Of a DNA stretch of 64,000 nt, positions 1 to 11,399 are shown piece after piece. Position numbers and translations under genes: made by a program. The stretch comes from Tupaia tana (taxonomy: Eukaryota; Chordata; Mammalia; Scandentia; Tupaiidae). Numbering within the stretch: position 1 is the stretch's first letter; each line of letters opens with the position of its first letter. Location of the stretch: assembly GCA_026018925.1 (NCBI GenBank), contig JAKSZU010000018.1:3752920-3816919 (forward strand). The letters are read 5' to 3'. Below the pieces are notes generated by a model. That model worked only from the letters and a program-made list of their open reading frames with translations. It made no database searches and was not told the DNA's origin.

Positions 1-470
1 GCCCGCCCCGCCGCCGTCCGCGCAGGCGCGGGATGCCCCCCGCAGGAGGCGGGCCGGGTGGGCGTCACGTGACGGGGCGGGGCCTGCTCCGCCCAGAGTC
101 GCCTCCACCCGGCGGGCGTGCGCTGGCCTGCTCCGGCGGCGCAGTTCGCTGGACCCGCGCAGAAACGGCCTTTCCACTCGGGACGGGGTGGTGGGCCGGG
201 CCTTTCTGCGTACATCTCAGGGACGACTTGGTGATGTCGTTTTTCGCGGGGGAGTTCCCGGCAGCGAGCCGGGCGATGTGGTCTGTTCGGTTGCTTTCTG
301 GCCCTGGGTTGCATCTGCAAAGCCAGCGTCCCAGGTCCTGCCTCTGTCCTGCAGTTAGGAAGTCAGACACCTGCGCGTTTCCAAAGGCCGGCGTTGTGCA
401 GGGTGCGGCACGGCCTCTGAGGCTGGTTTGTGTTTTGAAGGGAGGCGTTGGCTGCTCTGGAGGTTCCAGG
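1..470. promoter_or_regulatory. CpG-island promoter cut by the window edge; candidate KIAA0513 5' end
   Basis: The first 300 bases are dense in CpG and contain a GC box (GGGGCGGGGCC, 74-84), a perfect E-box/CLEAR-type palindrome GTCACGTGAC (64-73) and an NRF1-like GCGCAGGCGCGG (20-31). That combination is typical of a TATA-less housekeeping promoter. Density falls away by about 470. In human the gene 5' of ZDHHC7 is KIAA0513, transcribed divergently with its start about 16 kb away; here the distance to ZDHHC7 exon 1 is about 11 kb, so this island is the natural candidate for its promoter, reading leftward out of the window. No coding exon of it is visible. The assignment rests on synteny alone. 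The 151-codon open frame on the + strand (33-488) resembles nothing I know and is probably a GC-rich artefact. Confidence 0.4.
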
Positions 471-2040
471 CCAGCCTGCATCTTCTGAGCAAACGCATGA
501 ACATGGCATTCAGCCATCTCTCAAGTCTCTACATGCCACATCTCTGCCATCAAAAATGAAATGAAATAAAGAAAGCCTCCCATGGAAGCTATTTTTGGTT
601 CTGTAGGAAGGAGAGAAACTTCTTTCCCAAACTGAGACATCCCTCTCCAGTAATTTGGGGTTGTGTCACACTTGGCTCTGCGCCTAGCAAAACAGGGACT
701 GATTCTGGAGTGTTAGTCCAGCCCTCACCTTCCCCGAAGATGGTTCCGGGGCCTGCGCAGGCCCTGGCGCTGTGGGGTCCCTTCTGAGAGGTCACTCGAG
801 CGCAGTAAGAACACCAACTTGAAAGACGCTAGCGATGAACTAAGGCTGAAAACCTGATAGAAAACCAGCTTTTCTGAAGTCTTGGAGTTCTGCCTCTAGA
901 CGGAAGACAACAGGGACTGGTCATCAAGTATCTGTCCTGTGCCCCAAACAGCGCTGCTGGCCCTTGGAGTGATGACCTATACAACCATGGACTCCGCCGG
1001 AAACATTTAAAGGGCCAACACGAAGAAAGATGTTGGGAGCACAGTTCTGCTCCGGCAGGATGGCTGCTTCTGCACCGATCTGATTCTGCTCAAGTAGGGA
1101 CTAACGAGGTGTGGTGGTCACACCCGGGAGGCTAGAGCACAGCGTGTACATACAAGGTGTGAACTCGGGGGGAGGCATGTAGGCTGTAGACCTGACAGGT
1201 ACGTGGGCACCATCGGTCTATGCAGGGCTCTGCCCTGAGTCCAGCGGAATGAGGGCGGTTTGCAGAATTTGGGGGAAGGGCTGGAGGAAGTCTCCCCCTG
1301 GTTCAGCAGGTGAACTTGAAACAATGCAGCAGCCTGTGCACCCCTCACCTGACCTTGGCGATGCCAGCCGTTCGGAAAAACTGAGAAAATGTAAGCTCAT
1401 TCAGAGTCAGATTCCATTTGGGGAAACATCCTTCGTTCAGGGATTCATGGAGACCCTCTCCTTACCCCTAAAAGGGCTTCTGACCTCGCCAGAGGTGGGA
1501 GAGGCAGATGACGTGGCCATTTTTTAAAGGGGGAAGAAAGTGCATTCTGCAAACCACAGACCAGCGAACTTGACTTTGGGCCTGGGAAATATTCAGGGCA
1601 GATGACTCACAAAAAATATTCGTGAGCCCTCAGAAGAGGAAGCTGATGACAAAGACGAAGTCATGCTAGTGACCCTTATTTCCTGCTGTGAACCGTGTGG
1701 GCTGGAGAGCCGGCCAAGCGGTGCAAAGAGCCTGTCTGCAGCCGGGGTGTGTTTTCCAGGATTCTACAGTTAGAAGCGACAGAAACTCAATTCCAACTGT
1801 TCATCCTTCCTTTCCTTTTTGTTTTTAAAAAGTGGGAAAAATTTGGTTCACATAACTAAAAAGTGCTGGGATTGGCCCAGCCAGATCTGGGGGCACAAAT
1901 TATGTCATCAGAACTTGGTCTCTTGCCCCCTCTGATCTGTTTCTGTGTGAGGCAGTCTCATTCCCAGATTAGGTTTTTGTTTTGTACACAGTGGCCTCCA
2001 ACAGTTCCAGGCTTAAAATGTCTCCGTTTAGCAGCCCTAG
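471..2040. other. intergenic DNA without recognisable gene
   Basis: Unique-looking, mostly CpG-depleted sequence. Open frames are short and unrelated to known proteins. No SINE with a readable tRNA head is present before 2041. Confidence 0.5.
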
Positions 2041-2312
2041 TGGAAAAAAAATATTCTCTCTCTCTTAAGTTTTGCTATAGGGTGTGTGCACTCACCAGTG
2101 AGAGAGAGACAGAGGGAAAGTGAAAAATCACTCCCCAGGAGGGATGGCCACATCACAATCCCTTCTCTATCCTTCTCTTGGAATTTTGAGCGTGCATGCA
2201 CACACACACGTGTACTCACACACACAGCATGTTTTTCAAGTCTCCAGGTGTGAGACTTGAACTCAAAGCCAGCCATGTGGGAGCCGGCTGCTTTAACCAC
2301 CACAACACTGTC
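2041..2312 (-). repeat. family A tRNA-derived SINE, older copy
   Basis: Antisense copy. The left end carries the complement of the CCCTATAGCAAAA tail (tttgctatagggtgtgtgcactcacca), then a purine-rich GAGAGACAGAG stretch, and the right end carries the complement of the tRNA-like head (ttgaactcaaagccagccatgtgggagcc). Divergent from the young copies. Confidence 0.75.
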
Positions 2313-2759
2313 TGTCTCATCTTTCAATGTTTTCTACGAAAGTGCCAGAATCTGGTCCGAGTGGCCCGTGCCACTCACGTGCTCTCCTCGTCATTCCCTG
2401 GCCAGGTCGGTGGAATTACTGGACTGGCCAGATCTGGAAAGTGTTGGCCCTACTCCCACTACTGAGTAGAAAGCAAGGAAGGGGTGGCTTCACCCGGACA
2501 TTGAGGTGCTCCTACCAGGAGACGGGGATGGATTCTGGGCAGGCTGGGAAAAGCCACAGATATCCAGGACAAAGTATTTGCTAGGACAGCTCACAGAGTC
2601 TCGCGAGAATGTTGAAATGGCATGAAAACGGGAGAAATGGAAAATGTACTGATGCCTGCATCGATATTACCGTGTTGAGCAGGGGAATCCACTGACCACC
2701 ACGGTGAGGCAGGCCACGCGCTCGCATCAGCTCTGCTCTGTCTGACCACCCTGCCTTCC

Positions 2760-3190
2760 TTCATTTCCCTGTTTGTAACAGATCACCACAAACAGGGCTA
2801 AAACCACACAGACTTATCTTACAGCTCTAGAGGTCAAATCCGCAAACTGAGATGTTAGCAAGGCCATGTTCCTTCTGGAGGCTCTGAGGAGTCATTCCCT
2901 TGCTTTTTCCACTCTCAAAAGGTCCCTGCAGTCCTTGGCCCGTGGGCCCTTCCTCCCTCCTCAGAGGCAGACCCCTGTACCCGGGAGAGTTCCTCTGCTG
3001 CTCTTTTCCTCCAAGTCCTGCTGTTCACTAGCACCGGCTGCCTGTTTCCTGGAAGGGCTCTGGGTCGTCGGCTGGCTGCTGAGTGGGGTCCTGTTCAGGC
3101 CACTGTGTCACAGGCACGTCTGGCTCACGACTGGTGATGCTCCACTACCACTGACTGAAGGACAGCAGGCCATGCCGCGGAGAGCTTGAG
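2760..3190. repeat. ancient interspersed repeat remnant
   Basis: The run gtaacagatcaccacaaaca, followed by 'cttacagctctagaggtc' and 'ttccttctggaggctctgagg', is a block I recognise as a common old placental repeat (LTR/MaLR-like layout). I cannot name the subfamily safely. Confidence 0.45.
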
Positions 3191-3313
3191 TTTGTCACAG
3201 GGTAGCCTGGCGCAGGAGGCAGCGGCGTCCGCAGGCGAGCCGTCCTGTAGCTGCAGACTTGGCGCCCTCCCACAGTAAGCTGGAACGTTTTAAAAGTACA
3301 GGGGGTGCGGACG

Positions 3314-3498
3314 GGGGTCAGTGTGTGGCACGGTGGTCAAGCTGCTGGACTCCCACGTGGTCCTGAACCTAGCAGCTTGAAAACCCACGCCTGGCGCTTG
3401 TGCGTGTGTGCCCAGGCGTGAGGGGAATGGAGGAGGGACCGAGGCAGCCTCCACCTCTGTCCATCGCTGTCTGGCGAGCGCATTAAGAAATGAAGTAC
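3314..3498 (+). repeat. family A SINE, degraded
   Basis: The head (gtgtggcacggtggtcaagctgctggactccc) and the gtgcgtgtgtgcccaggcg body are readable; the B box is lost and the 3' tail is eroded. Confidence 0.65.
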
Positions 3499-4427
3499 AG
3501 CGGAGGGGCTCGACAGCGGGCAGAGTCCAGGGACGTGTCAAAGGTCAGAGGTCCTTAGCCTTTCTTATCAGAGGCCACTGCCATAACCTGCTATCTCACA
3601 GAGGGTCTGACTTCAGCGGAAACTCCTGCTGTGGGCAGGGAGGGGCTCAATGCCCAGAGGTGGCATCCGTCGTGACCCTGCGATGCTGGCGGTTCCAGCT
3701 TATTGCTCACATCTGTTTATTAGCTGACATTCCGTGTCTGCCCCCACTCTTCTCGTCTGCTCTCCACAAAGCCGTGGAAATGCTCTGGCACCTCCGTGCT
3801 CTCCAGCCTGGCCCCGAGCCACTTGCCTGCCCTCCAGTCTCTGGCAGGAGCCCCACCACCGCACGCTTCATCATCTCAGAGGGTCCCCACCTGCCCCTGC
3901 CTCCATCCCCACCCTCTGCTTCACAAGCAGCCCATCCATCGTAGGTCGTATCCTAGAGGGAGCCTCACGTGTGGCCCCCAGACCAGGTGACTCCGTCGGA
4001 GCACACCATGCCCTCACGTGCTGGCAGCGTTCGTTTGCGGTTAGACTGGAGGCTCCGGGACAGACAGCGGCGCCCACTGCCTCTCCTCTGTGTGTGCGGC
4101 ACCCAGCGTGGCCCGGGCGCATCCGGTCCTCCTTGCACCAGTGCTAATGAACACAAGGAGAGGAGCAAGGTGTCGCAGAGTGCTAACGGGATGGGCCCCC
4201 GGGATGACCACAGCAGCCCTCAGAGAGGCCGACCCGGCAGAGCTAGTGTCTCGGGCCCCTCAGGGAGGTGTGGCACGGCCAGGCAAGCAGGTCCGCACAC
4301 CAGCTCTGCACCTGTGCTCAATCTGGTCACCGGCATGTCTGTTTCTTTCACATGAAGGGGCGAGTCCACGCCCCAGGGGTGAGGACAAGCAGGGCTGAGG
4401 CAGCTGACAGCAGCTAAGAGCAAGACA

Positions 4428-4565
4428 GACCTGGCTCTGAACCCTGGCTCTCCACCTCCCAGCTGTGCAGCCTGCAGCACCTCGCTCACCCTCTCCAGGC
4501 CCGTGTCTGTAAACAGAACATCTGTGGTGGGGTCGCTCTCTCATGCAGTGGATATTCATTGAATG
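4428..4565 (+). repeat. MIR element
   Basis: Contains the core order of the mammalian-wide repeat: gaaccctggctctccacct, agctgtg, 'cctcgctcaccctctccagg', 'gtctgtaaac', and ends near 'attcattgaatgc'. Ancient tRNA-derived SINE shared by all mammals. Confidence 0.7.
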
Positions 4566-4567
4566 CA

Positions 4568-4765
4568 TACTTTTTTTTTCCCCCAGAGGGCCCATGTGCT
4601 TGCTGGATATAAAGAAAGTGAGAACGCATGCTCTTGGGAGGTACTCACAGCATCTCTCCTCCCCTCCTTTCTGGATTTTGGGCACGTACATATATGCACC
4701 AGGCATTTCTCAAGCTTTGGGTCCAGGACATATGTACCACCCAGTCAGCTGCGTGGGCTGGCCCA
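4568..4765 (-). repeat. family A SINE, older copy
   Basis: Begins with a T run, keeps 'gattttgggcacgtacatatatgcacc' and 'tttgggtccaggaca', and ends with the complement of a GGGCCAGCC head start (gggctggccc). Confidence 0.65.
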
Positions 4766-5813
4766 AGTGCCTACTTTCTGACAGGAACGAGGGGGGCAAA
4801 GTGCACAAGACTGATGGAGCCCTCTGCCTATTATGAGACTGTAGTTCAGCGAGTAAGAGGGTTGCGGTGGGTGGTACAGGGTGTTAGCTGATGTGGCACC
4901 GAGCAGAGCCGAGAAGGGGACGAGCTGTAGGCAGGAGAGGGCAGGAGAGGCCTTATGGAAGGTGCCGGGGAGGAAGAGTCCTAAAGGGCATGGGAGGTGG
5001 GTGTAGACTCCCCGGGGGCCACTGAGCAGAGCCCAGAGCTCAGCCCTCCAGGAGCACTGCCCCGGGACCACTCACTGTGCACCCTCCCAAGCGCAGGCCT
5101 GGCCCCCAGCAGCCTCCTCCCGGTGGAGGGGAGCTGGCCTGTGTGGCAGTTCCAGAACACCACGGCACACAGGCTAAGGCTCCCAGGCCGCGTCCAACAC
5201 TGAACGCGTGCCGTTTGTCTTCTGGCCCTCCTAGTCTGGCTGTTGAATTCAACACCACAAATCCCGTGGGGAAAAAAGGCAACTCAAATCTCCCAGAACA
5301 AATCTCTCGATTTCCCCCATACGACCTTGGAATCTCCCCCTCACACACACCCGCTGGCCCTGCACTATTTGCTTGAGAAAAGAAAACGCTCCTAAGAGTA
5401 CATAGGATGGGGTGAGTCCTCACCAAGCCAATGGCTGGCCAGCACCCGGAGCAGGAGTGCCCAGGGGCCTTCTGCTGCGTCTTCAGTGCACACCGGTGTG
5501 GGCAGGTACTCCCGGCAGCTCACAGAGGCAGTCCGACACTTCTGTCCCCACTGGGGTGTGTGTGAGCGCCAGCTGCTTGGCATGCGGGCCCCAGTGCCCG
5601 GCATGCTTCCCGACAGGCCATGCCGGCAGCTAGCCGTGCTGGGGAGTGTGCACAGTCTGCCGTGGGAGGTCTGCATTTCCCCCACAACTCGGGAACAGGA
5701 ACACTTTCCCATGTTTGGACGCTCACTTTTGTGAAGTAACTACTCAAGTGTTGGCCAAATGTTCCACTGGGTTGTCCTACTTTAGTTACATTTTTAGGTA
5801 TTTAGAAATCCAA

Positions 5814-5931
5814 ACATGGGCCAGCAGATGGCATGGTGACTGAGGCGCTGGATTCCCGCATGGCTGACGGTTTAAATCTTGCAACTGGAAGGCTTGAAAA
5901 TCACAACAAATAATAATTTTTTTTTTAAAGT
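5814..5931 (+). repeat. family A SINE, short form
   Basis: Head gggccagcagatggcatgg with gctggattcccgcatggctgac, then a short spacer and A/T-rich tail. It lacks the long GTGTGCG body of the full-length form. Confidence 0.7.
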
Positions 5932-6401
5932 CACCCAAGACATCGAGCGTAATACTTGTAAATGTTACCGTGTCCGATAAAGGCCTTTGTAGATGTGTTT
6001 AAGTTAAAACTTAAAAAGAAAATCAACACATGCTCATGGTTAAAATGAACAAGATACAGATCTATTTCTTATGTATTTTCTAGGGATATTTCATGCACAA
6101 GTAAACATATACATCCCTCAACCCTTCTTTACACGCATTTATACGATAGACTCAATACATCTGGAAGACCAGTCCCATCAGCCTCATTCTCTTCCTACAG
6201 CTGCCATGGCTGCATTCCACTGGCAAGTACAACGTACTCTGCCTAATACCCGGCCGGCACATCGGACAAGGCCAGTCTTCTGCTTCCTCGAACAGTAACA
6301 CTATTGTACACTCAGATGCGAGCATCTTGGTGCACACAGGTGAGCCCACCTGTAGGATACATTCCTCAGAGGAGCACCACAGGTCAAAGGGAAGTGCACT
6401 G

Positions 6402-6634
6402 GGCCAGCAGGTGGCATGATGGTTAAGCTGCTGGAGTCCCACTTGGCTGACCGCAGTTCAAGTCCCCCCAGACCTGGTGGCTTGAAAATCACGCTGGGTG
6501 CATGAGAAGGGATTGTGGCATGGCCATCCCCCCACGATGGGGGTAATATCTCTTTCCTTCTCTCCTCTCTGTCTCTCTCCAGTGAGTGCACACAGCCTCT
6601 GGCAGAAATCTAAAAAGACATAAATAAAAAGAGG
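6402..6634 (+). repeat. family A SINE, full length
   Basis: Head gggccagcaggtggcatgat, B-box-like gttcaagtcc, truncated body, pyrimidine-rich tail and ataaataaaaa end. The head is close to the CTCF core consensus. Confidence 0.8.
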
Positions 6635-7014
6635 GAAGTGCACTTACACTTTTGTGGTTTGCATTGCTAACTCACTCTGCAAGGAGCTGAACCAATTCAC
6701 AGTTTGGAGCAATTTGTTCGGCCTTGCCAACACTGAGTATGACAAGCTTTTTACCTTCACCAGTCTTCTTGGTGAAAACGAAGGCGTCTCCTTGTAAAGT
6801 CGCCTTCATTCCTCTTGCTTTAAATGAGGCTGAGCACCTTTTCACATATTTGAATAGGGCTCCTCCTGGAAAAGGGCACTCCAAAAGGTTCTCTGCCTCC
6901 AGGGCCCCAGTGAAATCAGGGAGAGGCCAAAGCAACTCTGCTGAACCACAGACTTCAAACAGGAAGACGCTTTAGAAACTGAGTCCAATCTCGTATTTTA
7001 GAGATTTTTTTAAA

Positions 7015-7080
7015 AAGCTGAAGCTCAGAGAGGGGAAATGACTTGTAGAAGCCCCACATCAATCTGTTGCGAAAGAGATG
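7015..7080 (-). repeat. MIR/L2-like fragment
   Basis: The phrase 'gctcagagaggggaaatgacttg' is the antisense MIR core; short and eroded. Confidence 0.45.
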
Positions 7081-7147
7081 GAAATCCTTGATAAGAGTTG
7101 AATTGTTTTGTCCACTGCTGCCATTCTCACGAGAACTTTCCAGGAGG

Positions 7148-7350
7148 CCCGGTGCGGTGGTACAGGTTGCAGGGCACTGCTGCAGATGCTGGAGTCTATG
7201 GGGAGGCCCTCGGTTCAGTTCCCGGGGCTGACCTGCACATGCCAGCATGCCTGTGAGCCTGGTATTCTGGAAAGCGGCAGGACTGTGGTCTGGCACGACC
7301 TTGTCAGGGTCCCTGTGTGTACGTCTCTCATGCAAGAAAAAGACAAAAAT
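7148..7350 (+). repeat. family C tRNA-like SINE
   Basis: A tRNA-like head (cggtgcggtggtacaggttg, then cggttcagttcccgg as a B-box region) leads into a body ending with TCTCTCATGCAAGAAA and an A-rich tail. The same 'ctctcatga' signature ends the elements at 13428, 18168 and 10196, so I group them as a family distinct from A. Head identity is uncertain. Confidence 0.5.
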
Positions 7351-7359
7351 TTAAAAAGA

Positions 7360-7895
7360 ACTTTAAAAAAAAAATTTTGCTATCTCCTACATCTTATTCA
7401 CAAGAGGGCACATACACATAAGAGTGAGAGTGAGAGAGATGAGCACCCGCCACAGGGCAAGATCACACTGTGACCCCCTTCCTACAGTCCCAGTTCCACT
7501 CCCGCACAGGGGGCTCTGAAGGCTGACCCAGTGGGGACCCAGACCTCAGGCGCCACGTGGGGTCTGTCTTCTCTCTCTCTTTTTTTTTTTTTTTTTTTGG
7601 ATAGATTTTTATTACAGGGTGCATGTGCTCACCAGAAAAACAGAGAGAGACAGAAAGTGAGAACCCCCCCCCACCCCGGGAGGATGGCCACACTGCAATT
7701 CCTTTTCTTCCCGGGATCTTGGGCACGCACACACACGCCCCGTGTGTGTTTTAGCCACCGGGTCCGGGACTAGAACCACGGTTGACTACATGGGAGTCCA
7801 GCGACACAGTTATTACGTCAACTACTGGTCTTGGGATCTGTCTTCTCTTGAGCAGTATATATTACCACTGTGCTACGGAGTTGGCCCTTGGGCCA
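7360..7895 (-). repeat. family B tRNA-like SINE split by a younger family A insertion
   Basis: The left part (7360-7578) and right part (7833-7895) form one antisense element. Its head, read on the - strand, starts gggccaactccgtagcacagtgg and continues with 'ctcaagagaagacagatccc'. The phrase g[ga][ag]tctgtcttctc flanks the inserted element on both sides as a target duplication, showing the insertion order. Confidence 0.55.
7579..7832 (-). repeat. family A SINE inserted in a family B SINE
   Basis: Near-consensus antisense copy with T18 at its left, the bodies 'gatcttgggcacgcacacac' and 'gtccgggactagaaccacgg', and the head complement ending caactactggtc. Flanked by a target-site duplication of about 14 bases. 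Confidence 0.8.
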
Positions 7896-7954
7896 TGTTT
7901 TTTTCCTTGGGAATGTTTTTTTTCCCTTAGAATTATTCATTTAATCTTCTTTAT

Positions 7955-8082
7955 TATTATTTTTTAATTTGACCAGAGAGCAACAGAGAAAGTGAGACTA
8001 CAAGCCACCAGGTCTGGGACTTGAACCTTGGTCAGCTATGTGTAAGTCCAGCACCTTAACCACCATGCTACCTGCCGGCCCT
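7955..8082 (-). repeat. family A SINE, short form
   Basis: Antisense: 'tttgaccagagagcaacagag' tail, 'ggtctgggacttgaacc' B box complement, and 'ccttaaccaccatgctacctgccggccc' head complement. Confidence 0.75.
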
Positions 8083-8145
8083 CCACAATTTTAGTTAAAC
8101 AAACTATATTAGTACCTAAAACATAGGCAACATAAAGAAGTATGG

Positions 8146-8300
8146 GGCCGGCAAGTGGCACAGTGGTTAAGGGTGCTGGACTCCCACCATGGCCAACCGT
8201 GCTTTGAGTCCCGGACCTGGTGGCTTGCTTTCTCTTTCTCTGTCCCTCTCTGGTCAAATTAAAATAAGTAAAGTTAAATAAAATAATTAATTTTTTAAAA
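8146..8300 (+). repeat. family A SINE, short form with T+ type tail
   Basis: Head ggggccggcaagtggcacag then 'ggtggcttgctttctctttctc', 'ctctggtcaaat' and repeated AATAAA-like A/T tail. The short form goes directly from head to pyrimidine run. Confidence 0.75.
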
Positions 8301-8825
8301 GCATGGGGGCTGAGAATTCTGGGGTGAGGATCCCTGTACTCTTCATTTTTATGAGATTTTGAAATGGGTCAAAATTGCAATGGATAGGAGAGAAAAAAAA
8401 AATCCATTTCTCGGTATCCTTCTAAATTTTTGGCAGAGGCCCCTATAACAAGACAGATTAACACAAGAAAAACAAACACAAGTTTCTGAATGCATACATC
8501 TGTATACATGTGGGAAAACCTCAAGGAAGTAACTCAAAGAGCTGGCTTAGAATCTGGGTTTCAGAGCACAGTCCCCAAACAATACATCTGTAAAGAAGTG
8601 ACAGGACAAAGGAGAATGCGTTTGTCTCCAAGGGTGGCAAGCCGTGAGCAGCCTTACATACTGGAGGGAACCACACCGATGGCTACGGTTTCTCTGCAGA
8701 TTCTCTGGTGCCCTCTCCGGCTACTAGGCACCCAGGGCCTCCAGGAGAGAGTTTAGAGAGGCAGAAATGCGCAGGGTGCAGAGGGCTTTCCCACCACTCT
8801 CTGCTTCCTAACTGCCCTCTGCTCT
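8301..8825. other. intergenic, nothing recognised
   Basis: A/T-richer unique sequence; probably an old decayed repeat, but no diagnostic block is readable. Confidence 0.4.
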
Positions 8826-9048
8826 TGCTACATGGTGTGTGCGCGTGCCAGAGACGGGAGAAAGCACCCCCATGTGGAATGGTCACACAGCAATCCCGTC
8901 TCCCCCACATCTCCCCCAGGGATTCTGGGTGCACACACATGTGCCTGCTGTGTTTCTCAAGCCACTGGGTCTGGGACTGAACAACACCATGTGGAATCAA
9001 CCATGCAGAATCCAACCTCCTTAAACACCAGGCCCAGAGCCGGCCTAA
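8826..9048 (-). repeat. family A SINE, older copy
   Basis: Antisense: 'gattctgggtgcacacaca', 'actgggtctgggactgaa', 'ccttaaacaccaggcccagagccggcc'. Several small rearrangements in the head. Confidence 0.65.
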
Positions 9049-9082
9049 GATAATTCTAATGTCAAAGAGACATATTTTGATG

Positions 9083-9302
9083 GGACCAGCAGATGGCATA
9101 ATGGCTACATGGCTGGACTCCCATGTAGTCAACTCTGGTTCAAGTCCCACACACAGTGGCTTAAACTCATGCCAGGCGCGTGTGCATGTGTGCCCAAGAT
9201 CCCGGGAGGAGAATGGAGAAGGGATTGAGGCTTTCTGTCTCTCTCTGTCTTTCTGGTGAGCACACACGCCCTATACCAAAAACCTCTCAAAAAAAAGGAA
9301 AA
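9083..9302 (+). repeat. family A SINE, young, with clear target-site duplication
   Basis: Flanked by AAAGAGACATATTTTG on both sides, an almost perfect target duplication with an A-rich 3' tail. Together these mark L1-type (target-primed) retrotransposition. The head reads gggaccagcagatggcataatgg and the B box ggttcaagtcc. Confidence 0.9.
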
Positions 9303-9545
9303 AAGAGACATATTTTGGGGTGATAATGTTTCCTTCTGGTGTCAGTGAACAAGTAGGCACTGTCTAGCACACCTTTTTGAGTTATCTGGTTGTGGGGCTC
9401 TTTTTAAGTTATGGGTAAGTCCAGAGGCTGTTGAGAACTGAGAGCAGTGTCACTGACTGCACCCCGACATGAGACAGACTGATGAATCTTATCCTGTGGA
9501 AGTCCCATTGGCATCCTTCTCTCACTCTGAAAAAAACAATTTTGG

Positions 9546-9815
9546 GGACCAGCAGTTAGCGTAATGGCTATGTCGCTGGACTCCCACGTGGTCGACCGCG
9601 GTTCGAGTTCCGGACCCGGCGGCTTAAACTCACGCCGGGCGCGTGTGCGTGCGTGCCCAAGATCCCGAGAAGAGAATGGAGGAGAAGGGATTGCGGCGTG
9701 GCCATCCCCCCTGGGGGGTGATTTCTCACTTTCTATCTCTCTGTCTCTCTCTGTCTGTCTGGTGAGTGCACGCGCCCTATAGCAAAAAAAACCTCTCCAA
9801 AAAAAAAAAAAACCA
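9546..9815 (+). repeat. family A SINE, near-consensus reference copy
   Basis: The best full-length example, about 265 bases. Order: tRNA-like head with A box (tagcgtaatggct) and a perfect B box (GGTTCGAGTTCC); body with 'gccgggcgcgtgtgcgtgcg' and 'aagatcccgagaagagaatg'; the stretch 'ggattgcggcgtggccatcc'; a TCTCTGTC-type pyrimidine tail; 'gcgccctatagcaaaaaa'; poly(A). Flanked by an (A)CAATTTTG duplication. The head resembles tRNA-Gln/Glu (GTAATGG, CTGGACTC), but the parent tRNA is not certain. Dependence on L1 machinery is inferred from the A tail. Confidence 0.92.
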
Positions 9816-10195
9816 ATTTTGCATTTATTAAGCAAATTCATCTCAACATCCCTGAACACCCTGCCTTTGCAGTCACCTCTGAAACTACAGTCCCTTGTTA
9901 ATTAAAGAGTTCAATTAAATCTTGGAAACGTGTTCATTTTGCATTATATGAGAGTCATGATTTACCTTTTCAGAACACCTTTTCAGTGCTCATTCCAAGT
10001 ATTCCCCAAGTACAGTGGTTGCTCACGGAATCAAAGACACCAGGAGACAGGAGGGCAGCTCGGACTGCCTGAATGCAGAGCACCGTTCTGAACGTACAGA
10101 CGTTTAAGAGATGATCACAACATTTTTAACTTTTATTTTTCAAAACCTGCTCTTTTTTTGTTGTTGTTCAATGCAGGTTTGGGAATGATTTCTTT

Positions 10196-10342
10196 TTAAA
10201 AGTTTATTTTTTTCATGAGTGTGATGGACACCAATAGAAAGACAGAGGACTGGAACCAACGAGATCTTGACACCACGACCCACCCCCAATCATGGGGAGG
10301 AGCCGACAGTCAACAAGCCCTAGGGCCCTTCTGTGTGGGCAG
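10196..10342 (-). repeat. possible family C SINE
   Basis: Starts 'gtttatttttttcatgag' and ends 'cctagggcccttc', matching the orientation and end signatures of the other ctcatga-type elements. Heavily diverged. Confidence 0.35.
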
Positions 10343-10930
10343 CCGGGCGCAGCGTCCTGTTTCACTGCTCTGCGCCATCTGCTGCCCACCCCCCCTTTAC
10401 TTCTCCTATGAGTGGCAGGCACTTCCAACTGGGTCTTCATGCCAAGCCCCACCCTCCCGCCGGGCAGCCCGGGGCACAGGCACACTGTACACCTGTGGTG
10501 ACCGGGAAGGGGGCAGGATAGTGGCCGCGCAGGGCCCTGTCGGGCTTCTTGAGCGTCTGTTCTGGGACGCCCCCAGGAGAACAGGGTACCTTCCCCTGGG
10601 GGTCCATCTGCATTACTGCGTGCCATTCTCTGGTCCAAATCTGTGAACTTCTGAAGTTAGAATTCGGAAAACATAACACACCCCTTACCTACAGAAGCCT
10701 AGAGTGAGCCCCCGGGCGCAGGAAGGGTAACACGTGAGCGGGGTCCTGCAAACGTTCAGGGCGGGTGATGCCTTCGCAGTCGGCAATTACTCGGCTCCTC
10801 TATCTTACCTCTCAGGGCGTGGTGACAGGTACCAACGGAGAAAGTACCCCAAATACGACAGGGACCCCGAAGAAGTAAAACATGGTTCTACCTTCCAGAA
10901 CCTTAGGGCTAATCACCGGGACGGGCCGCT
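10343..10930. other. intergenic flank of the ZDHHC7 island
   Basis: Unique sequence whose CpG content rises toward 10900. No exon or motif stands out. Confidence 0.4.
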
Positions 10931-11399
10931 GTGACGCTCGTGTCCGAGCCCCTCGGAGCAGAGGCTCAGGGCAGTCCGGCCTCCGACCGTCAGGGGCGCC
11001 AGCTGCGTCCCAAGCGCTCTGCGGCTCGGTCGCCCGGATCCCGCCGGTCCCTCCCGGTCGCCCTGTGCGGGCTCCTGCACACGCCCCGGAGGCCGGCGAG
11101 CGGGCGGGACCGACGCGCGCGGCGTGGGCCCTGCGGCAGCCCGGACCCCGCCTCCTCTCCCGGACGTCGGTCTACGAGGCTCCCGGAATCTCGGCGAGGG
11201 CGGCTGCAGAGCTGGAGCTGCCGGCCCTCCAGGAGCTGCCCGCCTTCCCGCCCCTCGGCCCCGCGCAGCGCGGGAAAGCGCCCCTCCGAGCCCGGGGCGG
11301 CGCGGCCGGAACTGCGCAGGCGCGGCGCCGCCGACCTCGCGGGGTCACTTCCGGGCCGCGCCGCCCGGCTCTGCTGGCTGGGCTGAGGGCTCCGGCGTC

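Noticed and set aside
9546-9630. tRNA gene candidates with perfect A and B boxes
   Set aside because: They are heads of SINEs with body, A tail and target duplications; the acceptor stem does not pair as in a functional tRNA.
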